A stretch of DNA of 30,831 nt from JACKOD01 sp041591635 (GTDB lineage Bacteria; Pseudomonadota; Gammaproteobacteria; Pseudomonadales; Oleiphilaceae). Below are positions 1 through 7,306 of the stretch, in pieces. Both the position numbers and the translations under genes were made by a program. The stretch's first letter is position 1; each line of letters starts with the position of its first letter. The stretch is taken from positions 1-30,831 of the forward strand of contig JBFHRO010000010.1 of the NCBI GenBank assembly GCA_041591635.1. Reading direction: 5' to 3'. A model generated the notes under the pieces. That model did not search any database, was not told the DNA's origin, and was given only the letters and a program-made list of their open reading frames with translations.

Positions 1-237
1 ATGGGGAGTTCCTGGTGTTGTGGTCGTGCCATGCCTCTGCAGTCGTACCTGACGACTCATGAGGCGGCGTGCGTTGCTGCGGCGCAAGTGCTGCTGGCGC
101 GACGGGGAATGACGTTTGATGACATCGACAGCAGCCCTGAGGGATTGTTGCAGGGATTCTATCCAAAGGGCGAAGCCATAGAAAGCCTGATCAACACCTC
201 GATGTTGGCTGCCAGGTTGCTCAACGACATTGAATAA
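1..237 (+). CDS. Small hypothetical protein, possibly 5' truncated
   Basis: An open frame runs from the window edge to a TAA at 235-237. It encodes up to 78 residues, or 68 if the ATG at 31 is used. Neither ATG has a convincing ribosome binding site, so the true start may lie outside the window. The product has no signal peptide, membrane segment or motif I recognise. It is convergent with the flagellin gene and ends 22 bases from its stop. I cannot assign a function, and it may not be a real gene. Confidence 0.35.
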   Translation: MGSSWCCGRAMPLQSYLTTHEAACVAAAQVLLARRGMTFDDIDSSPEGLLQGFYPKGEAIESLINTSMLAARLLNDIE

Positions 238-259
238 GGGGGGCGTGCGAGAACGCAGC

Positions 260-1054
260 TCAACCCAGCAGCGTCAACACCTGCTTGGCCTGGGCGTTGG
301 CCTGGGACTGCACGGCAATCCCCACCTGATCACGAATCTTGCGCTGGGTGAGTTCGGTGGCTTCACGGGCAATGTCCGAGTCGCGAATCCGGCTGTTGGC
401 GGCGGCCGCACTTTCTTTGGCCTGGGCTTGCTGCAGAATGCTCGATTCAAAGCGGTTCTGTACGGCGCCGAACTCGCTGCGGCCCTTGCTGATGCTTTCG
501 AGCGAACTGTCCAGTTTGCTCAGGGCGGCGCGGGCCTGATCGGCGTTGCCGACGGAAATGCTCTGACTGTCCTCGATGATTTTCGACAGATCGGTCTGCA
601 CCTTCACCTGATCACCGGCATCGGCACCGGTTTGAAAACTCAAGGCGTTGTTGCTGCCAAAGAGCTTGACCCCGTTGAAGTTGGTTTTGTCCAGAATCTG
701 CTGATTGGCCTCCTGCAGGTGTGATACTTCCGCTTGCAAGGCCGAGCGATCCTGATCGTTGAGCGTGCCGTTGGCCGAGGCCAGGGCCAGTTCCCGCATG
801 CGCTGGATGTTGGAATTCAGGGATTCCATGGCGCCTTCGCCGGTCTGGAACATGGAAATGGCATCGCCGGCGTTGCGCATGGCGGTATCAAGGCCGCTGA
901 CACGGGTCTCAAAACGGGTAGAAATGGCCAGCCCGGCGGCATCGTCGGCGGCCGAGTTCAGGCGATGGCCTGAGGCGATACGCTTGAGGGTTTGGGCGGT
1001 GTCTGATTGATAGGTGGGCTGAACAAAGCCAGACCCCTGAATGCCGATTGCCAT
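260..1054 (-). CDS. Flagellin, short and atypical (D0/D1 only)
   Basis: This 264-residue protein belongs to the flagellin family, which polymerises outside the cell into the flagellar filament. The N-terminal D1 signature is clear: RIASGHRLNSAADDAAGLAI at about 26-45, then QTGEGAMESLNSNIQRMREL and an ANGTLNDQDR segment. The C-terminal coiled coil ends in a typical VLTLLG tail. The family's variable D2/D3 insert is missing, so only the filament core domains remain. The first 16 residues lack the usual INTN/SLNAQ stretch and read MAIGIQGSGFVQPTYQ instead. A GGGAG element sits 6-7 bases before the ATG. The gene follows the solute-binding protein gene on the same strand after a 91-base gap. No other flagellar genes are in view, so this is an orphan or secondary flagellin. 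Family assignment is firm; use in the main filament is unproven. Confidence 0.93.
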   Translation of the reverse strand: MAIGIQGSGFVQPTYQSDTAQTLKRIASGHRLNSAADDAAGLAISTRFETRVSGLDTAMRNAGDAISMFQTGEGAMESLNSNIQRMRELALASANGTLNDQDRSALQAEVSHLQEANQQILDKTNFNGVKLFGSNNALSFQTGADAGDQVKVQTDLSKIIEDSQSISVGNADQARAALSKLDSSLESISKGRSEFGAVQNRFESSILQQAQAKESAAAANSRIRDSDIAREATELTQRKIRDQVGIAVQSQANAQAKQVLTLLG

Positions 1055-1145
1055 TGACTGCTCCCTTAAAGACCGACACGTCAGCCTCCATGGTAGATCG
1101 AAAAATGTTCAGCTGGTAGTGTAAAAATGTAACCCGCGATCCGTT

Positions 1146-1970
1146 TTAGTCGCCTTCGTAAAGCAAACCGTAATGGTTCATTATTTCCTGGTAGGCCCCG
1201 CTCGCTTTGAGCCGCTCGATACCCTTGGAGATGACACTTGCAAGTTCCCGCGCCCGGGGATTGCTGGCGTGAAAGCCGATCGTGATGGGTTCGGGGTTAC
1301 CCAGATTGCCCGCAGCCTTGAACTTGTCGCGCAAGCCCAGCTGGCTGGCGGTGTACCAGAACACGGCGGAGTCTTCCGCTACGGTGCCAATGCGCCCCAG
1401 CGCCATCATCCTCAGGTTCTTTTCCAGGGCGTTAATGCCGTAACTGACTTCGATACGCTGGGGGTTGGCCCTGTGCTGGGCGATGTAGGCATCCAGGGTG
1501 GCATCACCCAGCTGATAGCCTTCAATCACGCCCAGGGTCAGGGCCGACAGGGAGTCCGGTCCCTGCCAGCGCCAGGCACTGGTCTTTACGACAAAAAAGG
1601 CGGTTTGCGAGGTGCCAAAGGCTTTCTCGGGGTAAAGGTAGTTTTCCCGGCCGGGCGATACGGCCAGCAGCCCATCGTAGAGGCCCTTTTCCATGCCCAT
1701 GAGCGCCCGGTTGTAGGGAACGTTGATGTACTGGGCCTGGTAACCGGCATCGTGCAGGATTTTCAGCGCCATATCGGTAATGTAGCCCTTATTCTGGGAT
1801 TCCTCATCGAGCACATAGGGCGGGTAGGGATCGGACACCAGTTTCACGATTCGGTCGTCGGCCTGGGCGGGGTGAAGCCACAGGCTGCCCAGGAGTGCCA
1901 GCACGGCCAGCCATGGGCCAGGGAGTGCACGACCGTAAGGGCGCGTGAGCGGTTGACGCCGATTTGTCAT
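1146..1970 (-). CDS. Periplasmic solute-binding protein, SBP_bac_3 type
   Basis: This 274-residue protein resembles extracellular solute-binding proteins of family 3, the amino-acid or PBPb type. A basic N-terminus and hydrophobic stretch (WLAVLALLGSLWLHPAQA, to about residue 37) form a cleavable signal peptide. The mature protein opens with KLVSDPYPPYVLDEES, the usual start of this fold, followed by GYITDMALKILHDAGY and a GLYDGLLAVSPGREN ligand-loop region. No permease or ATPase gene is adjacent. It may therefore work with a remote transporter or as a free-standing sensor, as is common for such orphans in marine gammaproteobacteria. The substrate cannot be read from the sequence. Confidence 0.85.
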   Translation of the reverse strand: MTNRRQPLTRPYGRALPGPWLAVLALLGSLWLHPAQADDRIVKLVSDPYPPYVLDEESQNKGYITDMALKILHDAGYQAQYINVPYNRALMGMEKGLYDGLLAVSPGRENYLYPEKAFGTSQTAFFVVKTSAWRWQGPDSLSALTLGVIEGYQLGDATLDAYIAQHRANPQRIEVSYGINALEKNLRMMALGRIGTVAEDSAVFWYTASQLGLRDKFKAAGNLGNPEPITIGFHASNPRARELASVISKGIERLKASGAYQEIMNHYGLLYEGD

Positions 1971-2322
1971 GGGGGCCTCGAGGGGGGCAGGGTCATGCCG
2001 GGGTTGTTTCTGGCGGTCAGTTGTCAGTGTAGCGGTTATTTGCCGCTGAATTCGCTATATCAATACGATAATGTTGCGCCAGTTTAGTGTTCATCTGTTT
2101 ACTATGATGTCTCGAAACAGAATGTCGCTGAGGGTTTTTACAAGCCGTTCAGACCGGGTTGCTTTGCATAATGCCTTTATTGTCGGGCGATTTTGTTATT
2201 TTTGTAAATTTCAGTGTACAAGTGTTTCCGTATTTGTAATGATACAAGTGTTCACTGAAATGGCGTATTCCGCGGTCGCTGTTGAGGGTGAGATCAACTT
2301 TTAGCATTCGCAGGAGATCATC
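1971..2322. other. Divergent intergenic region, AT-rich
   Basis: This gene-free gap lies between the solute-binding protein (minus) and the acyltransferase (plus). Its right two thirds are clearly more AT-rich than the neighbouring genes, as expected for a promoter region. It holds the nested repeat listed at 2209-2260. Short ORFs here show no family features and I do not call them. I could not find a convincing -35/-10 pair for either gene. Confidence 0.6.
2209..2260. promoter_or_regulatory. Nested inverted/direct repeat, candidate operator
   Basis: An 8-base inverted repeat, TTTCAGTG (2209-2216) and CACTGAAA (2253-2260), encloses two perfect 10-base direct repeats, TACAAGTGTT at 2217-2226 and 2243-2252, which are 26 bases apart. 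It lies 63-114 bases before the acyltransferase ATG. The repeats are seen directly; a role as a regulator-binding site is an inference. Confidence 0.4.
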
Positions 2323-3777
2323 ATGCAGCAACTCTCTCATCTGGATACCCGGTTTTTACATCTGGAATCCCATCGTTCACCCATGCACATTGGCTGTATT
2401 CTCAATTTTGTATCCCCGCCGGGCAATGCCATGACTTTTGAGCGCTTTTCCCGGCATGTGGCGGCGCGTTTGTCTTGTTCACCGGTATTTCGGCGCCGCC
2501 TGACCGGATTGCCGTTAGGCCTGGATCGCCCTTACTGGGTCGAAGACCGGCAGTTTCGACTCGATCGCCATCTCCAGCAGGTTTCACTGCCCGCCACCGA
2601 GAGTGCCGGGGTGCGGACAGATCGGATCAACGGGTTTTTCAGCGAGTCACTCAGTCGCGACAAGCCCTTGTGGGAAATGCGGTTTGTAACGGTGGAAGGT
2701 GATCAGAGCGGGGAGTTTTCGGTATTGATGAAATTCCATCATGCGGCCCTCGACGGGGTGTCGGCAGAGAAGGTGCTGGCGGCGCTGCTCAGCCCCAACG
2801 CCCGTGATGCCTCGGTATTCACGGATGCCTGGCGACCGGAATTCCCTTCTCTGACCCTGATGGCCGCGAATTGCCTGAAATCCTTTCAGCGCGCCAGCCG
2901 TGACTGGAAAGCCTTTGCCAGCCATCTCGGGCATTCGATGTCGCAATCACTGCAGTTGCGAAGCCGGGACGGGCATGCGCAGCCGCCGGTATTTTTTATG
3001 GCCCCCAACACACCCTTTAATGGCAAGATCGAGGCTGCGCGCCATTTGTGCAGCGCACACTTGTCGCTGGCGAAAATCAAGGCGATCAAAAACGCCCACG
3101 CCGGAACCACGGTGAATGATGTGGTGTTGGCGATTTGTGCCGGCGCACTGCGCCGCCATCTTGACCGGATCGGCCAATTGCCCGATGAATCCCTGGTTGC
3201 CATGGTGCCGGTCAACAAGCGCCAGGGTGGCGAGCAACAGCAGGGGAATCTGGTGTCGGCCATGCTGGTCTCTCTGGCCACCGATCTGGACTCACCGCTG
3301 CAGAGGCTTAAAGCCGTGCACCAAAATGCCGAGTGTGCGAAAGAATACCAGCGCGAAGTGGCACTGGAAGAAGTGTTCAGCACCCTGCCGCTGACTCTGT
3401 CATCGCTTTTGCTCAAGGGCTTTGTTCGCAGCCGTCTGGGCGCTTGGCTGCGTCCGGTATTCAACCTGATTGTCACCAATGTGCCGGGTTCACCGGTGCC
3501 TTTGTACCTCGACGGGGCTCGTTTGGTGTCGCTCGAAGGCACGGCACCCATAGTGGACGGGATGGGATTGACACTGGTCGTGACCAGTTATGTGGACATG
3601 CTCACCGTCAGCATTACCAGTACGGCCGATCAGGCAGAGCAGTTGCCGCTGTTGGTCAGTGATCTGTACCAGTCGTTGCAGGAGTTGCATGCGCTGAGCA
3701 CGCCGGCGATACCGGCAGTGCCCATGGCAGTAGTGCAGCAGACACCGGTGGCGGCAATGCGCCTGGTGGCTGGTTGA
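2323..3777 (+). CDS. Wax ester synthase / diacylglycerol acyltransferase (WS/DGAT)
   Basis: This 484-residue protein is a bifunctional wax-ester synthase/acyl-CoA:diacylglycerol acyltransferase of the AtfA type. Such enzymes transfer an acyl group from acyl-CoA to a long-chain alcohol or diacylglycerol and so make neutral storage lipid. The catalytic motif HHAALDG (HHxxxDG) is at residues 139-145. The family start, QLSHLDTRFLHLES, is present, and so is the late NVPGSP motif near residue 390. Length fits the family. The ATG at 2323 follows an AGGAG element with good spacing. It is a single gene, divergent from its upstream neighbour, with a hairpin just past the stop. Whether this copy favours wax esters or triacylglycerol cannot be told from the sequence. 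Confidence 0.93.
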   Translation: MQQLSHLDTRFLHLESHRSPMHIGCILNFVSPPGNAMTFERFSRHVAARLSCSPVFRRRLTGLPLGLDRPYWVEDRQFRLDRHLQQVSLPATESAGVRTDRINGFFSESLSRDKPLWEMRFVTVEGDQSGEFSVLMKFHHAALDGVSAEKVLAALLSPNARDASVFTDAWRPEFPSLTLMAANCLKSFQRASRDWKAFASHLGHSMSQSLQLRSRDGHAQPPVFFMAPNTPFNGKIEAARHLCSAHLSLAKIKAIKNAHAGTTVNDVVLAICAGALRRHLDRIGQLPDESLVAMVPVNKRQGGEQQQGNLVSAMLVSLATDLDSPLQRLKAVHQNAECAKEYQREVALEEVFSTLPLTLSSLLLKGFVRSRLGAWLRPVFNLIVTNVPGSPVPLYLDGARLVSLEGTAPIVDGMGLTLVVTSYVDMLTVSITSTADQAEQLPLLVSDLYQSLQELHALSTPAIPAVPMAVVQQTPVAAMRLVAG

Positions 3778-3782
3778 GAAAG

Positions 3783-3838
3783 GGATGAACCCAGGGGCGT
3801 GCCACAGTACAGTCGGCATCAGGCCCCCGGATTCATCC
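3783..3838. terminator. Long hairpin between convergent genes, possible bidirectional terminator
   Basis: The 5' arm GGATGAACCCAGGGG (3783-3797) pairs, with a few mismatches, with CCCCCGGATTCATCC (3824-3838). A weaker inner stem (gtgcc/ggcat) occupies the loop. It fills the gap between the acyltransferase stop and the stop of the PHP protein gene. The trailing T-runs are short on both strands, so intrinsic termination is plausible but not certain. Confidence 0.45.
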
Positions 3839-3845
3839 GGTGATG

Positions 3846-6098
3846 TTATTTGGCTTGCAGGCCAAAGGGCTGGGTATAGCAAGTGCCCCGTGTGCCTTTG
3901 AGAACGGCACGAACGAAGGATTTGCTCGGCGCCATCGAGAAGTCAAAGGTGCTTCCCTGTCCCACTACCTTGCTGCCGGGGCCAACCCAAGAGATCGAGC
4001 TGTAGCCATCAGCGTACAGGGAGATTTTCTGGCTGTTGTTGTCCACATCAATGCTGCTGATACGCGGCACCCTGCCTTCACCAGAGGCGCCTGGCTCGTT
4101 ACAGAAGTAGAAGGCACCGTTCTTCTTGCTTTGGATCAGGGCGTTTTCGCTCAGGTTTGGCATCAGCATGAACTGGAAGCTGTGGAACAACTCGGACTGA
4201 CTGTGCATGTCATCGTTGGCATAGCCCCAGATCAAGCGGCCATGGCTCTTGAACAGGTTCTCGTTGATATTGTCCCAAAGCTCGGGGAACAGGGTATCGC
4301 GGTTGATGACCTCAATGCCGACGCATGATGGATAGTCCTTGTACCAGGGCAGATACCAGTTCCAGTCCGAGGCGCTGCTGTAACGCTTGGGATGGTTGAT
4401 ATGGCAGAGCCCGCCGCTGGACTGCACGTGCGGAATTCCGCTTTGCAAGCTGTTACTGGAGGCGCTGAACTGGAAGAACACGTTGACGTGGTGCGAGCGT
4501 GAATACTCATCGCCTTTCACCGCCAGCATGTTCAGGTTGCCCGGGTTCTTGCCGTAAGAGGTCCATGGCCAGGTAATGGTGTCGTGATCCGTGATCGACA
4601 GGATTTTGTAGCCGGCAGAATGGTACTGGTCAATGACCTGGGCCGGGCTGATGTTGCCGTCACTGCGGGTGGTGTGGGTGTGGAAGTTGGCCTTGTACTG
4701 CTGAACGCTGTTCCAGTTCACGCCACCGTAGGGGTTGATACTCACGATGGTGTTGCCGCTGCCGCCACCGTTGTTGCCGCCACCGTTGTTGCCGCCGCCG
4801 TTGTTACCACCGCCGTTGTTACCACCGCCGTTGTTACCACCGCCATTGTTACCACCACCGTTGTTGCCACCGCCGGATTTGACCGAGAAACTTACCGCGC
4901 TGCCAAGGAAGCAGTAACCATCGTCCGCAAACAACTGTGCCACATAGTTGCCCGCCGCCAGTTGGGTAAAGGTCAGGTTGCCTTGGGTGTTGTTGGCATA
5001 CTGATAGGTTACGTAGCTATTGTTGGTGACGCACGTCTTGCCCAGGCTGCCGCTTGGATAGATGCCAATCCAGTCACGCCCGCCCTTGGTGGCGCCGGTG
5101 TAGCCAACAGTGACAGACTCGCCGGCGTTAAACTGGGTCTTGGACAGGCTTACACCGGCTGTAGTGGTGCCGCCACCGTTGTTGCCGCCGCCATTGTTGC
5201 CGCCGCCATTGTTACCGCCGCCGTTGTTACCACCGCCATTGTTACCGCCGCCATTGTTGCCACCGCCGTTATCACCACCGGATTTGACCGAGAAACTTAC
5301 CGCACTGCCAATGAAGCAGTAGCCATCGTTATCAAAGAGCTGCGCCACATAGTTGCCAGCCGCGAGCTGGGTGAAAGTGAGCTTGCCCTGCACATCGCGA
5401 GCATATTGATAGGTGATGTATTTCTTGTTCTTGGAGCAGCTCTGGCCCAGGCTCCCGGCAGGATAAATACCAATCCAGTCGCGCCCGCCCTTGGTGGCGC
5501 CGTTGTAGTCAATGGCCACCGCTTCGCCAGGCGTGAATTGGGTTTTGGACAGGCTAACGCCCGCGGCAGACGTGTTGCCACCGGTGTTGCCACCGGTATT
5601 ACCGCCAGTGTTGCCGCCGGTGTTGCCGCCGGTGTTGCCGCCGGTATTACCGCCAGTGTTGCCGCCGGTGTTGCCGCCGGTGTTGCCACCGGTGTTGTCA
5701 CTGCCGGATTTGATGGAGAAACTGCGGGCACTGCCGATGAAGCAATAGCCGTTATTGTCAAACAGCTGGGCTTCATAGTTGCCGGGGGCTAACTGGGTAA
5801 AGGTAAGATCGCCCTGGGCGTTTTGTACGTACTTATAGGTAACGTACTTCTTGTTCTTGGAGCAGCTTTGGCCCAGGCTGCCTGCCGGGTAAATGCCGAC
5901 CCAGTCACGTTCGTCTTTGTTGGCACCCGTGTAACTTATGGTCACGGGCTCGCCCGGGTTGAACTGGGTTTTGGCAAGGCTTACCCCTTCACCGCTGGCC
6001 TCGGCCGTCACAGGCAGGGATATCAGCAGAAACAGGGCGAACATAATGCGGAACAAACTTGACAGGACGGGCTGCCGGTAACGGCGATCCTCATTCAT
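3846..6098 (-). CDS. Secreted protein: three Ig/SKICH-like modules plus PHP hydrolase domain
   Basis: I place the start at the ATG at 6096-6098 (MNEDRRYRQP), giving 750 residues; the longer open frame upstream has no coding character. A signal peptide covers about 1-34. Three roughly 95-residue modules follow at about 38-132, 180-274 and 315-409. Each starts GVSL-K-QF, carries a DWVGIYP/DWIGIYP motif, and has two conserved cysteines (GQSC or GKTC, and GYCF) that probably form a disulfide. Linkers of (GGNT)10, (GGGNN)6 and another GGGNN run join them. The C-terminal 300 residues are a PHP-superfamily metal hydrolase, with HTH near 473-475, DHD near 504-506 and later GDEYS, HINHPK and IEVINRD segments. 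PHP domains are usually phosphoesterases, so an exported phosphodiesterase or phosphatase is the likely role. The modules may bind substrate or surface. The substrate is unknown. Confidence 0.85.
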   Translation of the reverse strand: MNEDRRYRQPVLSSLFRIMFALFLLISLPVTAEASGEGVSLAKTQFNPGEPVTISYTGANKDERDWVGIYPAGSLGQSCSKNKKYVTYKYVQNAQGDLTFTQLAPGNYEAQLFDNNGYCFIGSARSFSIKSGSDNTGGNTGGNTGGNTGGNTGGNTGGNTGGNTGGNTGGNTGGNTSAAGVSLSKTQFTPGEAVAIDYNGATKGGRDWIGIYPAGSLGQSCSKNKKYITYQYARDVQGKLTFTQLAAGNYVAQLFDNDGYCFIGSAVSFSVKSGGDNGGGNNGGGNNGGGNNGGGNNGGGNNGGGNNGGGTTTAGVSLSKTQFNAGESVTVGYTGATKGGRDWIGIYPSGSLGKTCVTNNSYVTYQYANNTQGNLTFTQLAAGNYVAQLFADDGYCFLGSAVSFSVKSGGGNNGGGNNGGGNNGGGNNGGGNNGGGNNGGGNNGGGSGNTIVSINPYGGVNWNSVQQYKANFHTHTTRSDGNISPAQVIDQYHSAGYKILSITDHDTITWPWTSYGKNPGNLNMLAVKGDEYSRSHHVNVFFQFSASSNSLQSGIPHVQSSGGLCHINHPKRYSSASDWNWYLPWYKDYPSCVGIEVINRDTLFPELWDNINENLFKSHGRLIWGYANDDMHSQSELFHSFQFMLMPNLSENALIQSKKNGAFYFCNEPGASGEGRVPRISSIDVDNNSQKISLYADGYSSISWVGPGSKVVGQGSTFDFSMAPSKSFVRAVLKGTRGTCYTQPFGLQAK
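4749..4870 (-). repeat. 15-bp tandem repeat coding the third (GGGNN) linker
   Basis: About seven to eight copies of a 15-base unit encode Gly-Gly-Gly-Asn-Asn between module 3 and the PHP domain. Copies differ mainly at third codon positions (gcc/acc, ccg/cca), so selection or recent expansion has kept the protein repeat. Confidence 0.85.
5157..5276 (-). repeat. 15-bp tandem repeat coding the second (GGGNN) linker
   Basis: Six full GGGNN units plus a partial GGGTTTA end join modules 2 and 3. The DNA unit is the same as in the third linker, which suggests that module and linker were duplicated together. Confidence 0.85.
5571..5690 (-). repeat. 12-bp tandem repeat coding the first (GGNT)10 linker
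   Basis: Ten copies of a 12-base unit encode Gly-Gly-Asn-Thr between modules 1 and 2. The unit differs in length and sequence from the 15-base unit of the other two linkers, so this array expanded separately. Variant copies (gtattaccgccagtg) recur at a regular four-unit spacing, pointing to a higher-order duplication of 48 bases. Confidence 0.85.
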
Positions 6099-6475
6099 GG
6101 GCGAATCCTTTATTCGTTGTGTTGATGTCGGGTTGTCTTTATATCGTTTCGTTGTGTTGGTGAAGTGTTTCGCAGGAGCGAGGCTCAGGCTTGAATAAAA
6201 TGATGAAGGTTGCGGATTTGTGCGGCAGTTATCGCCTGGATGTCCCTTGATGTGAACCGGTTCCGCCATGGCTGTGCGTGACTGCTCATGCTGGCCAATC
6301 GTTGGGCAGTGGCGCCTCATATCGCGAGATTGTGCCTCGACTCGCCCGCCAACTTGACATTATCCTTTGGGGCCACGGCGAAACCGGGGCTGCAGCAGTT
6401 CAATTGAACAGGCTCGTTGTCTCGCTGCCTTCGCCATGCGGCAACTGAATTTCTCACTGGTGAAGCGACCCTGTC
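6099..6475. other. Divergent intergenic region
   Basis: This gap separates the PHP protein gene (minus) from the parvulin-like gene (plus). Apart from the palindrome at 6254-6263 I see no RNA gene or repeat. A TTGACA at 6354-6359 has no matching -10 at normal spacing, so I do not call a promoter. Confidence 0.5.
6254..6263. promoter_or_regulatory. GAACCGGTTC palindrome, LacI-type operator candidate
   Basis: A perfect 10-base palindrome with a central CCGG lies 155 bases before the PHP protein start and about 210 bases before the parvulin-like gene. LacI/GalR-family regulators often bind such CG-centred palindromes. No regulator gene of that family is in the window, so this is a weak suggestion. 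Confidence 0.25.
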
Positions 6476-7306
6476 ATGAGTAAAACTGTCCTGAAAGATC
6501 CCTTGTTTCAGCTGATTGGTATTGGCCTTTTGCTGTATGGGCTGTTCTATTATTTCAACCCGGTGGATGGCTCATCGGCTGAACTGGCGCGGGATATCGC
6601 CGCCAAGCTGGAGCAATATGCCAGTGAAAGCCCCCAGCCGCTGACGCTGGAGGAAAGAAAGGAGTTCGTGCGCAAGCAGATCAATGAAGAACTGCTGTAT
6701 CAGGAAGCCATGCGTGCAGGACTGAATCATGATGGCTTCATTCGCGAGCGGCTGATTCAAAAAGCACGGTTTTACCTTGAAGGCCAGTTTGTTCCCCCCG
6801 AGGCGGATGAGCAGACACTGCAGGCGTTCTGGGCCAGCAACCAGAATAACTACATGCAGGAGAGAAATGTCAGTTTCGAGCAGCGCCTGCTCAATGCCGA
6901 GGGAGTTTCGCAAATCCGCGACATTCTGGAGCGGGAACCTTCGGAGTCGCTGTTGCTGGAGCAAATCAGACCCTTGCTAAAGCCCTCGATGTTGTCGACG
7001 GTGTTTGAGCATGCCAGCCTGGCGGGGGTTCAGGCACTGTTTGGTGACGAATTCATCGAAAGCCTGATGGAAATGCCCCTGAACCGCTGGATCGGATTTG
7101 TCGAGAGCGAACAGGGTTTTCATCTGGTTAAAGTGCTGGCGCGCGAGGATGACCGGGTCAGTGACTATGGCCAGGTCAAAGAGAAGGTGAAACAGGACTG
7201 GATCGCCGCCCAGCGTGAACAGTGGCTGCAGCAGGTGCTGGAATCCAGGCGGCAGCAACAGGGGCTGAGCCTTGAGGAATATGAGGAATATATTGCCCAT
7301 GAATAG
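6476..7306 (+). CDS. Membrane-anchored parvulin-like peptidyl-prolyl isomerase homologue
   Basis: This 276-residue protein has one N-terminal membrane segment (about 9-27, LFQLIGIGLLLYGLFYYF). A helical SurA/PpiD-like arm follows, with KQINEELLYQEAMRAGL and IRERLIQKARF. The C-terminal region resembles a parvulin (PPIC) domain: MPLNRWIGFVESEQGFHLVK is the usual end of that fold. The central parvulin part is short and lacks the usual HILV-type opening, so isomerase activity is doubtful and a chaperone role is possible. It probably faces the periplasm. Its stop overlaps the next gene by 8 bases, implying translational coupling. Such proteins are often encoded next to HupE/UreJ-type genes, so it may help insert or fold that partner (inference). 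Confidence 0.75.
   Translation: MSKTVLKDPLFQLIGIGLLLYGLFYYFNPVDGSSAELARDIAAKLEQYASESPQPLTLEERKEFVRKQINEELLYQEAMRAGLNHDGFIRERLIQKARFYLEGQFVPPEADEQTLQAFWASNQNNYMQERNVSFEQRLLNAEGVSQIRDILEREPSESLLLEQIRPLLKPSMLSTVFEHASLAGVQALFGDEFIESLMEMPLNRWIGFVESEQGFHLVKVLAREDDRVSDYGQVKEKVKQDWIAAQREQWLQQVLESRRQQQGLSLEEYEEYIAHE

Noticed and set aside
1055..1145. Flagellar sigma28 promoter before the flagellin gene
   Set aside because: A TAAA is present but no GCCGATAA-type -10 stands at the proper distance, so the call cannot be supported.
4749..5690. Regular repeats that could suggest a CRISPR array
   Set aside because: Units are 12 or 15 bases, contiguous, without unique spacers, and in frame with glycine-rich linkers of a real gene.
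4584..5792. Long plus-strand open frame rich in Val, Ala and Thr
   Set aside because: It is the antisense of the PHP protein and its low-complexity linkers. The repeats and lack of stops come from the GC-rich glycine codons on the other strand.
6099..6320. Upstream extension of the PHP protein frame by 74 residues
   Set aside because: It would bury the signal peptide, and its composition is not coding-like.
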